DNA from: Ancylostoma caninum
Taxonomy: Eukaryota > Nematoda > Chromadorea > Rhabditida > Ancylostomatidae
Assembly: GCA_037903475.1 (NCBI GenBank)
Contig: JBAJFG010000571.1
Coordinates: 62,001 to 126,000 of the forward strand
Direction: 5' to 3'
Length of the DNA stretch: 64,000 nt
Part shown: one piece after another, positions 22,927 through 33,015 of the stretch
How positions within the stretch are numbered: the stretch's first letter is position 1
Layout of the letters: each line of letters starts with the position of its first letter
Position numbers and translations under genes: made by a program
The notes under the pieces: model-generated
Told to the model about the DNA's origin: nothing
Seen by the model: only the letters and a program-made list of their open reading frames with translations
The model's database searches: none

Positions 22927-25900
22927 ATGCCTCCGTCGTTCACATTTACGTGGATTCGACTCGTTGTATTTAGTTTTGTAGCCCAGCTAATTTCCGGATA
23001 TGTGAGTCTTTTGATGCTGTTCTTAGGGAGAATATCTCTGTTAAGTCTTGGAAAACTGGAAAATATCTCAACCCTGCTATTGCACTTTATTAAAGGAACA
23101 ATTTTGTTCCAGGAGAAATCCGACAAATCTTCCCGAGAGTTAGAAGTTCAACTTCTTGATGCCAGGAACATTCTGCGCTCGCGATTTCACTACTGCACTA
23201 GCCAATGGCAAGACGAGGATTTCCCTCGCGACCACTTGCGGAGCGGATTGGTTACGGAGTATTGGTGGGGTACCGTATTGATCGCATTGTATCTACCGTA
23301 GCTAGATAGCAGATTTCCAGGCATGAAGCGCTTCACACAGCCAGAGAGCTGTATCCGGACAGCCTTGAGTGCCTTATGGAGATGAAACCTTTGCTGCAGA
23401 AGCACAAGCGGCTTGCGCAGGCCGTGGAGCAACGGTGAGAAAACTTCATGAAGGGGTGTTCCCACATGAATGTTCTAGAAATTTTGCAACTATTAAGAAG
23501 AATCGACGAAGATGAGAAGATCAGCGCCAGTCTGGATGAGTTCCTGACGCGAAATCAAGTCCAGGAACTGCGATATCTACACGAGCATGGCCATAGTGAT
23601 TCAGTGGAAAAGGCAGTAAGTTGTTATAGGGATGCAGACTAACTTATGTCATTTTATGCCTGACAATCCTCTTAAGCGCACTATTCAAAGAGCAAAAACG
23701 GTTCCGTCATGTAATCCTATCAATTTATGATTTGTTGACTTTTTGGCGATAAGAACTGAGCGGTCAGAGTTGGATGACCTTTGATTACTTGGCACTGCAC
23801 TTTTAGAAAAGGCTACTAACTTACTAGTTTGAACGTTACTCACAAATTTATTGTAAATTAATATGAGCAAACGAGCTGGAGTAAATTTGAGTATTTTCGG
23901 AACTGGGGTAGAGTTAAGACAAAAAAAAAACAAACCAAGAAGAAACTTATTCGTTCATTCATTGATAGCTTTAAAATATCTTTGCTGTATGTATTTAATT
24001 CTGAACTAAAGGTATAGGGTGCGACAATGGTGGTGGCCCATCCGCGGCCTCAGGAAGGACGGAGCGCGACCGCGCCGCGCGCGCCGGTGTCGGTGTCGCC
24101 GCCGCCGGAATGCTATTTCTAAGGTCTTTTTTTCACGATTTGCTTGAAAATCCTTAAAATTGGGTAGAAAAGCTGCTAGAAATTGCAAAAAAGCAGCAGA
24201 ATACATAGGTTACAGCGCGCGCGGCGCGGTTGCGCGACGTCCTTCTCGAGGTCGGAGATGGGCCAACGCTATTGATGTCCACTGTACACATACATGGGAC
24301 TCAGTGGAGCCGGACACACGCGCAGCACCGCACCTCCTGCGCATTGGTCCTCTAACTGTCTGTGTATCCACACATTTCTGTGATATTTCCGTTTTCATCC
24401 TTGATTGATACGGCGCTGTAGCGCTGCATGCGGCTCTCAAACACTTGGGGTACCTATCCTTACAGTCCATCAATTTCATCTGCGCGAAAGGTTGTGTTAT
24501 AGGGGTGGAGGGGGGGGGGTGGAAAGGACAGTGCGACGCGTGTGCGTCGCGGTCACGGTGTGGTAGATCACTGCGGCTGCTTCAGGGCCGCTGTTCGCCG
24601 GAAATAATTGCGGTGGATGGGCATTGATGAGCAAACTTTTTGTGCCTTCCACGTTTCTTCCCTTTTCCAGAGACGGCCGCACTGATCCACCACAGTCCTA
24701 GTCGCCATGCGCACGCGCTGCTAGGTGCAGACTTTCTTCGAAAGAAAACACCGGGCTTACAAAATACTCCTACGTTTTTTTTTGTTGTTACTCCCAGTGG
24801 ATTCTCAACGCCTCATTATGCCTAACTGTTCAGCTTGACCAGTACTTTGAAGGACTGCCATCGTCCAGAAAAAATATCCTCATCGCTGAGTTCCTCGATT
24901 ACGATTCGAAACCAAAGCGTGTTCAAAGGGATACTATACGTAAGCCACTCTGTATGACATACTCAGTAAATATAGCTGATGAAAATGCCAAGAAATTTTT
25001 CTATTTTAGAGCCGATCCAAATCTTGGAATATGATGACGAAGTACTGGAACCAGAACCGCTGAGACCGGAGTGGTTGGCGTGGCAGACCCCGAGACATGT
25101 GCGGTTTGTTGGCTGCAGTTTTTGACATCACTTATTTCTATATGCAGTAATTTTTTTGCTCCAGAAGAAGCTGATCAGTAAAATGATTGTTGGAAAAGCG
25201 AATAAATGGGAGGTGATGAATGAAATCGGCGACCAATTTTATCATTTGCGAAAAGAACTTCGAGAACAGTACAAAAGGTTAGTGTTTATTGAGATCTTGT
25301 AGCCAAAAAAAAAACAACAGAAGGAATGGGCTTACAAAGGAAATTTAGTTTTATGTAGAATTCATGTTTTTTGCTAGCAACGGTGTTCCACTAGTTTTCA
25401 GGAAGTTTATAAAATTGTAGTCACCAGGAGGTGGTGATCACAATGGTATGCATGATTTCCTGTGAGCGCTCCAAAAATTCTGTTTCTCAGCCCTCGATTT
25501 CGGGGAGAGTTAGGGCGGGGCTACCACTCAATGCGGGATCTCTGCCACATGCGAGCTACGCCAACATGTTTGACATGACCACTGCCGTCGATCGATAACA
25601 GCAAGACAGTGCCAACTGCTACTGATTGGGAGCATCGAACATGTCGAACATGTTGGAGGAACGTGATTGGTGGCGATGCGTACGTAGCAAATGTCCGGAA
25701 CTACATGAGAGCCCCACCCATACTCTCCCCGAAACGGAGTGCATGAATACTGGTTTCTGTTCTATTTTATTGGGGATGACGTATACCATTGTCATTAGCC
25801 TCCCCTGGCGATTCCAACGGTACAGAAATATTGGAAAGAAAACAAAAGTCACGGTAGGCACTCTTTTAAAGTTAGCCAAGAGTAAAACGGGAGAAAAATT

Positions 25901-28900
25901 TCTGTCAGACAAAAATATGCGAGCAAAGCGAACGTAGCACAAAGTTTTGGTACTCCATGCTGCTTTTTCCAGACCTAACCATACACCAATATTCCATATG
26001 TTCAACTACTTTCTTTCGAATAAAAGAAAACAGTATTTTTTCCAGAAATCTCGAACACTACTGTATTAAAAACATGAAGAACGTGATAGGAGAAACGAGC
26101 TTCAATACGCTTCGAGGCATGTACATGGACACAGATCCTGTAGAACAAATCGAGACGAAATTCCACGAACTTGTTGCTCATCTATCCGAGGAACGGGAGC
26201 GGCTACTTGCAGGTGAGCGGCTTCTCCTAGGAAGAAGGTTCTCTGTACTCAGTAGAAGTTCCAGATCATTACGGCGTGTTTTGCCGCAAAATATTCCGAC
26301 TTGTGCACTTCGAGCCGACTGATCTGACAATTTGGCTGACATCTAAGCAGAAATTGGCTCTCGGCGAGATGATTCAGGATCCTGATGTGAACGATACCCA
26401 AATCTACGACAAGGTTAGTGAATTAGAGGCTCTTATTTCACTTCAGAAAATTTAGTTTGGAAGATTATTGCGTCAATGGTGTAGGTATTCTCTTGAGGAC
26501 AAATATTTCCCTTTTTTTTCTATTTTTACCTTCTGTCCAACTGGGCATATACTCCCGATCAAGATCCTGCTCATCATGTGCATATTAAGATGTACGAGTT
26601 CTACGTGAACACCACTGGAGAGGCGAAGGAAGAGGCCAGGGATATCATTGAGTCCGGTTGTCGACACTTCATTGCGCACATGTTTGGTGACGACAACGCA
26701 GAGGTGCTTTTCAATCAATACCTATGCTTCCCATTGCGATGATGCTGGAACATTGAAGGAACTAGAGGAACTACGCCTGGAAGGCTCAGTGTCAAAGCAG
26801 CATCTGGCCGCTAAAATGGCCGCACATGCCTTCGAGGTGTCGAATGAGATGGATAGAAAGAGAGCGGAGTAAGTGAAATTGGGTAGATTTCCAAAGAGAA
26901 GATAGAAAATTATGTTTTCAGAGGATCGTTGTCCATCTGTAGTCGCATCTACCTCGGTTATGATGGCTCATGTGAATGTCACGGCCATGCCACAGCCTGT
27001 GATAGCGTCCGACATAACTGCTTGAACTGCTCGGATAACACCTACGGTGTTCAGTGTGAGCTGTGAGTTCATATAGTATCATCTTGCGAAGAATCAGGAG
27101 TTTAGTGCATTTCAATTACTTGGCGATGAGTGGGGCCGGATGTCGTCCGCGCGTTTCCTGCACTTGCGCGCGGCTGCGATGCGGTTTCAAACAAAAGGCT
27201 TCACCAATACCGTTTAAAATTCCATGTCCTGGATGTATCTTTGTTACGTGTTAACGTCACATCCATAGGAGACGTGTTGACCCACCCAGATTTACCCTTT
27301 AGTTGGCACACATCAACATGTTTACCCAAACGTGACGTTGCATATACCCAACTGCCACTCGTAGGTAATCATACCACTGAATGTGAGATTACCCATCCTT
27401 CCAACGCTACATAATGGCCCATGAATGGAGTACCCTAATAGGAAATTCATGTCTTCTTTCCCGTAAATAGAAAGTGAAATGAGATCAGTGGTTATAATTA
27501 TCCATACCCATCTCCCGTTAGCGGACATGGAATGTTTTCTCTTTCGGAGGGCTCGAGGAGGGAGAGGGGGGTGAGGTAGAAAAGAGCGGGTTCTGACGGA
27601 AACGCGGCAATCTGATTTATTTTGATACTGACCCATGAAAAAATAAATATATGGAATTGGAATAATCTAATGCGTAGAAACGTAATTTATAGTTTTTATT
27701 CTGTTTGCTCTTTTGAGGCAGCTGCTGGTCAGGCCACTAGGGAGTCCCCTTGATTGGACTTTTCCTTTTTTCAAGAACATTATTTCACCCGCTGGAAACC
27801 TATAACAAAGAGATTCGTTGCTTAGTTTGATAATATAAGAATGAATGTCAAGATTGTGCGAAAACTGGGGTGATATACGAAATCGAATGCTTAACATGTC
27901 ATGCGCAGTATATTGGAGAGACCGGTCGACCGCTCTCTGTACGATTAAATGAGCACATAGCTAGTAAAAAACGGGAGAGTCTGATAACCCCCTTGGGGAA
28001 ACATAGAAGGGAACACCATGATGGACTTGATTTCGATGTAAAATGAACAATTCTTGCTTACGAACCACAAACATCGGCCAGAAAAGCCCTTGAGGCATTT
28101 TGGATCTGTAAACGGAATCCCAGAATGAACGGCAGAAATGAGCATTTAGCAATCACCAGCGACGTAATGCCATTGTGTGAGCTATAAGATTGTCAGGACT
28201 ATTTATGCTCGGCAAGTGACACCAGCAGAGCCAGTAGTCCGCACTCGCTCACCAAAGCGGATCTGTTTATAACACCAAAGCGGAAGTCCATCCCCGCCAA
28301 ATTCGTAGAAGCACGTGGTGAGTGTCATTTTCTGCTACGGGTCTCACAGTGTTCTGACTGAAACGAGTCGAACGCACTGGGAGAGGAGGCGTTTGATAGG
28401 TTAAGTCGTAAATTAATAACACCTTGAACCGCTTCCAGGCCTCTGAAGACGACGTATAGTCGAAACGTTAGGCCAATAAACGTGCTCATGTAACAACCTG
28501 TAAGGCGCAGAAGCATTCATAATTGATATTTCATCAACATGCCCAGCTTTTATGAAGAGAGTACATGGAAATTTCAAGGAACTGAGTTTTTGATTTCAAT
28601 GTCCCATTTTTCCTGTTTGTATGCCGTGTTTTCGCTTTTCCGGAACTATGCATACGAATTCCTCGCAAAAATGTGGTAAACACAGGCCATAATGCCACAA
28701 ATGCAGTGGTCGTTGATGAGTGAACAAATTGAAATACTTCCGGCAACGAATTTGTGGCAAAATGTGGAATGAGAAAAGATAACAGCTCATGGGGTTGCAC
28801 AGTTAGTGGAAATAGGATCTAGTGGTTTTCTCTTTTCTTTTTCTCATTGCAGCGTCTTGCTAGAGGCTAACCTTCTTTCTTATCAGAGGTTGCAGTTAGG

Positions 28901-30684
28901 GCCAAGCGTAGTTATGATAAAAAGTCAACATTCTTATTACTAAGCCCATTAGCCGGTTACATACGTGCTTACCCCCTTTATGCGCTTAAATTTCTACCCA
29001 CTACCACCACCGCTCACCGCCCACCTGACATTCTTTTTCTGCGTATACGACTCCGTATCCCTCTTAGCCTTTGAAAATACGACTACTTTCCATTGCATGA
29101 AAATTTCTAACCCAGCTACAATGGCCCCTTCCCTCCCCTCACTTTCAAGGCGCTGCAGGGGCTAGGGCGTGCAGGGAAGAGATTTTTGAAAATGAGTTGT
29201 AAAATGGATGAAAATTTCGTGTTTGCTACCCCCCCCCCCCTCCCATCCCTCTATGCGACCGTCCTTGGTAGTAGTCTACCGGCCCCATCTTTGACACCTA
29301 ATGACCTGTTTGACGGTGCGCTCGTAAGCGTGCAGGATGAGGAAATCTCATATTAACACTTTAGTTTCGCTCAGGAATGCACTGCTTGCGTTTAAGTATG
29401 AGCTCGGACCCACTTTAATCACTGGATCTATGGGTAATCTAGAGATGTCATGCATGGGTAATTATGTTGATGGACATTAGTGGCTGCATGTATAAGATTA
29501 CTTAGAGTAAACATGATAATCCCTTGTAAAATTTACCCATCGTTAACACCGGCGTCAACAGGTGCACCCGGTTATCTCAATTATGCATCTAGGGCTAGGT
29601 AAGTATTGAATTTGAGTGCGTTAACATTCTTACCACAGGTAATCTCAGTGATGCATTCGTGATCAGGATGCCAAGAAAGTGAGTGGAATTTTCAGCACAA
29701 TGCATAGGAAATCCTTATTTTTCTTCTCTTACTTCCGCTAATTTTTACTGATACGGTACGGTGCTCACGATGTGAACTATTACAGCTGCATGGAGTCATT
29801 CTCTGGCGATCCACTCACGGGCGGATGCACCCCAATAGAACATGAGGAGACACCGTGCACGTGCAGCAACCATTCTGATACATGTGATTCAGATGGAAAA
29901 TGTCAGGTAACTATTGATTTTTGGGTTTCAGGTAGTTGGTTTTGGTACAGGTGATATTTTATTGTCAGTCATGTCTTCACAACACCACGGGTGACAGTTG
30001 CGAGCGTTGTGCGGCTGGGTTTTACGGTGACGCGACGCAGGGCACTCGCGACGATTGTACCAGATGTCCGTGCCCGTAAGTAGTTGACTCCGTTTGGTAT
30101 GTTGGCCGTTTGGCTGACTTCTAGCCAAGTGTCATTGGCTGAGAAGCAAGTGTACCGCCCACAAATTATGAATGGTTGGCGAGGAATCTGCCTATGCATA
30201 TTGTGTTTGTGTAAAATAATTGCTCGTAGTTAACACTCTTCGTTTACACTCGCTCACATTGATTGAAGATCGATTTATTGATTTTTTCAGGGACAATGGT
30301 GACTGTTTCGTAAACCACAACAACCTAGTAGAATGTCGTGAGTGTCCACCGGGAAAACAAGGAATCACGTGTGAAGAGGATGTGCCTGTACAAAAAGAAG
30401 TCGAAAAGGAATCTAAAGAACCGGAAAAAGAGGAGAAGAAGGAAGAGGAGAAGAAGGAAATGGAGGAGAAGAAGGAAGAGAAGAAGGAGGATAAGAAAGA
30501 AGACAAGGAAGAAGAAAAGAAAGAAGAGAAGAAAGAAGAGAAGAAAGAACACAGCAGTGGTGAAGAGGCGCAGAGAAGCAGAGAAACACCAGAAAAACAA
30601 CCAGAAACCACTACTACTCTCATCGTTAACACGACTAAAGACGCCACAATTGAAGAAAATAAGGTGGAGGAGACATTTTTCTAA
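22927..30684 (+). CDS. Secreted NPA / laminin-type EGF mosaic protein (15 exons, 693 aa)
   Basis: Exons: 22927-23001, 23113-23250, 23313-23434, 23498-23615, 24834-24939, 25010-25107, 25165-25277, 26046-26212, 26256-26413, 26590-26703, 26759-26868, 26922-27062, 29786-29906, 29969-30075 and 30291-30684. Phases close exactly to 694 codons. Residues 1-25 form a signal peptide. A half NPA unit follows ([19 protein letters not shown]), then two full units: [11 protein letters not shown] with HYCIKN and VFCRKIF, and [14 protein letters not shown] with SGCRHFI and SICSRIYLG. Directly after come laminin-EGF modules ([28 protein letters not shown]; then [25 protein letters not shown]; then a partial [16 protein letters not shown]). 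The tail is about 90 residues of Lys/Glu repeats with a TTTT stretch. No basic cleavage site separates NPA from EGF. Likely an extracellular lipid-binding matrix protein (inference). Acceptors at 23497, 26589 and 26758 (AAG) and donors at 23251 and 25108 are unusual and less certain. Confidence 0.85.
24025..24275. repeat. GC-rich inverted repeat in intron 4 of the mosaic gene
   Basis: About 65 bases at 24025-24090 (GGCCCATCCGCGGCCT, CCGCGCCGCGCGCGCC) recur inverted at 24210-24275 (GCGCGCGGCGCGGTTGCG, GATGGGCCA). The loop is about 120 bases. GC content is far above the surroundings. It is likely a foldback element. Confidence 0.7.
27840..28200 (+). pseudogene. Penelope-like element remnant (GIY-YIG endonuclease end)
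   Basis: The translation around 27870-28185 gives [20 protein letters not shown], then [25 protein letters not shown] and [15 protein letters not shown]. This is the C-terminal GIY-YIG endonuclease of Penelope-like retroelements. An internal TGA breaks the frame after DFDVK, and the reverse transcriptase part is missing. It lies in the 2.7-kb intron 27063-29785 of the NPA/EGF gene, in sense orientation. Confidence 0.8.
28436..28475 (+). ncRNA. Hammerhead-ribozyme-like motif after Penelope-like remnant
   Basis: GGCCT (28438-28442) can pair with AGGCC (28470-28474) as helix I. Between them are the core CTGAAGA (28443-28449, fits CUGANGA), a GAC/GTC stem with GTATA loop, then GAAA and CGTT. One extra C sits at the base of helix II and helix III is minimal. 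Penelope-like elements are known to carry hammerhead motifs with very short helix III. Confidence 0.5.
29400..29660. repeat. Dispersed repeat with GGTAATCTCAGTGATGCATC end, copy 2
   Basis: Contains ATGGGTAATCTAGAGATGTC, ACCCATCGTTAACACCGGCG and GGTAATCTCAGTGATGCAT. It lies in the intron before exon 13 of the NPA/EGF gene. A further looser relative of the family is near 27240-27410. Confidence 0.6.
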
Positions 30685-30715
30685 TAGAATACACAGATAA
30701 TATCATTGTATACAT

Positions 30716-30731
30716 AATAAAACATTTTATT
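30716..30731. promoter_or_regulatory. Back-to-back poly(A) signals of two convergent genes
   Basis: AATAAA at 30716-30721 serves the plus-strand NPA/EGF gene (stop at 30684). TTTATT at 30726-30731 is AATAAA on the minus strand and serves the peptide gene whose stop is at 30772. If cleavage falls 10-20 bases past each signal, the two mRNAs overlap at their 3' ends. Confidence 0.65.
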
Positions 30732-30771
30732 ACGGTGTACGGTATCACAAAATGGACGTAATCGCGTCAGT

Positions 30772-31137
30772 TTACGCTAGCCGCTGGAAGTACCGGCTGA
30801 GCACGTCGTCCTGCCCGTTCCTGAAATTTTTTTTCACAGAGTTAAGATGCCTCTGCGTCTCTAACAGTGTGTGACTCTAGTATTCTGCGCTTTGACTCGC
30901 CTAAACCTGCCGTAGTAGTGGATATTGGAGCCGCTGAGTATCTTGTCATTGATACGGCTATGGCCGTTGTTGGAGACCCCACTGAAATCGATAATTGATT
31001 GGATAATTGATCGAAGAATTAATGAATCCTAAAACGAACACTTCATGACTTGCTTGTTGACCGAATCGTGAATATGCGTAGGCTATTTGTAGTACCGCCG
31101 AGAACATCAGAACTGCTGCGAGAAAGGACCTCCACAT
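30772..31137 (-). CDS. Small secreted peptide gene, convergent with the NPA/EGF gene
   Basis: Minus-strand exons are about 31062-31137, 30907-30981 and 30772-30820. Exon 1 starts at an ATG directly abutting a TTTCAG acceptor (probable trans-splice site) and encodes a signal peptide, MWRSFLAAVLMFSAVLQIAYA, in two parts: MWRSFLAAVL and MFSAVLQIAYA. Exons 2 and 3 join in frame as GVSNNGHSRINDKIL, SGSNIHYYGR and NGQDDVLSRYFQRLA then TAA, with a poly(A) signal 41 bases later. Introns are 80 and 86 bp with TTTCAG acceptors. The exon 1 donor I can see (GTCAAC at 31061) gives phase 1, whereas exon 2 needs phase 2, so this junction is unresolved; the other frame is open but reads as low-complexity sequence. 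The Gly-Arg after HYY would fit an amidated peptide. I do not recognise the family. Confidence 0.55.
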
Positions 31138-31734
31138 CTGAAATGGGGCGCGTTTTATCAGTGGAGCAGACACTATATCCGCTTCGAGACAAGGACATGC
31201 CACAAAGTGCTATGGATGCAATTTTTATGGAGGCAGTTTTTCTCCCAGGAAAGCCTAGGTTGATGGAATAACAAAAGTTCATAAAAAATTCTAGGAACGA
31301 ATCTTGGACCGTCTATCTGGGGGATAACCTGAAGCCAAACCCACGCAACTCCCTTGGAAACGTCAAGTCGCTGTAGATAGTTACGTAAAAGTCTAGACAT
31401 TTGGTTCAAAGGTGCGTTCGTGGAAGTTTTCAAGCGTGTTTTGATTTCCGCTGGATAAGCGTGAGAAGAGCACTTGCCCTGAGCTTAGATCTTTGACTTC
31501 TCCATTAATTCCTTTCTCGTCAACTCCCGAACTCGAACTCTGGCGAGATGTTCGAGCAAGGGTCTTGCGAAAATCAAGAGTGAAAGCGGTTATTTATCTA
31601 TGTACTGGGTAATCCGTGAAGGTGTACAACATCGAAACTGGAATACCATTAATGCAAGATATTACGGATAAAAACTTCTCATTTCCGATCCTTCCTGGCC
31701 ATAAGCGCATCATTGGAAAGAAGGCAATCTCTCA

Positions 31735-31885
31735 TACATACATGTATTAGCCATGGATAATAGGTAATAGCTGGGTATAGCCGTTACACGGGTAAAAGCA
31801 GTGATGGATGCCAAGTAAAGGGTAAAATTGGGTACGTTAGCAAATTCACCATGGGTAATCGCAATGATGCACCTGGGCCTTGGGC
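31735..31885. repeat. Dispersed GGGTAATCGCAATGATGCAC repeat, diverged copy
   Basis: The right end reads GGGTAATCGCAATGATGCAC, close to GGGTAATCTCAGTGATGCAT in the copies near 22.3 and 29.6 kb. Several GGGTAA words precede it. Confidence 0.5.
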
Positions 31886-32884
31886 TAAAATTGTACTGAA
31901 AATCTGACAGCAACGGGGTACTGATGATCTATTTTCCGAAATATTAGAAGAGAAAGGGACGAGGATCTCGGAGCTTCTGGCTATTGAATGGTTGTCATTT
32001 AAGAGAATGGGTTTCGGCGAAACAAGAGATAATTATGCTCCACTCCTAAGTTGGAAAAACTTGATAAGACCTCGAGTTCCCTAAGTTGAACAAAGTTCAC
32101 GAGCAATTCTCAAGAATTTTGCCGAGTCTGAGGTCTGAATCCTGGAAAATAGCTGGACTGAGGGCAACCACCAACATTTGGAGCAAAAAGTTGTTTACGA
32201 CGAGCCTGATGGCAGAAGCTCATTTATTTGGTAATAAGATAATGTACTTTTTCCACATAGTGTTGTTCTGATGTGTTATGAATGGACGCTCATTAAACTG
32301 CACATGGGCTGAGATGGATATGAGGACGATATCTCATAGATGGCCTTGGCAAATAGAAAAATAGAAGGCGTTGTAGGCCCCAAAACAAATCGGAAGGAAG
32401 GATGCCTCTTCATCACAAGGGAATTAGCAGCTTACCTACAGATTCTCTTTTAATCTGTGATGCGTGATGCGTCCTTACTAACACCCATCAGTGAGATTGC
32501 GCACACCATCTCCTCTCTGTGGATCGTTGTTTAGGTTAGGTATTTCACCCTTAGTCAACTGACTGTGTTTATACGAAAGAAGCCATAAATTCGTACTGTT
32601 GACCCGATGGATTAGATATTTTGCTCGACATTGTTCCCACTGCCAAAACGACCAAGCCTAACAAGGTAGTGTACTAACCTTGCGACGGCTAAGGAAAGCT
32701 AAATGGCACACAAAATTGCATCTTTTCTTACTATTCCACTAGAAAACACTAAACCACACAAATAAAACAAAGTAATTAATAATCGTAGCTGTATAAATAT
32801 TGGTAAATTACTATTATTTCCATAACCACGCCCATCTTGCTAACCATAATTACGAAGAAAGTTAACAGTTAAAAAAACTTTATT

Positions 32885-33015
32885 TAATTATTTTGTTATG
32901 CGAGAAAGTTTAGGTTTAGTTTTATTTTCAGTATTTTCTATTGGGTTTTTTCAGTTAATCATTTTAATATTCAAAATTGCTATAGCACCTTTTCATGGTG
33001 GTATAAAATTCTATG
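32885..33015 (+). pseudogene. Possible mitochondrial nad2 fragment (NUMT)
   Basis: This is a very T-rich stretch. With the invertebrate mitochondrial code it translates as LGLVLFSVFSIGFFQ, then LIILMFKIAMAPFHGG. The hydrophobic pattern and the K-x-x-x-APFH motif fit NADH dehydrogenase subunit 2. Base composition differs sharply from the flanks. The open part is only about 40 codons, so the identification is tentative. Confidence 0.4.

Noticed and set aside
30192..30600. Minus-strand Phe/Ser/Leu-rich frame suggesting a membrane protein
   Set aside because: It is the antisense of the Lys/Glu-rich last exon of the NPA/EGF gene.
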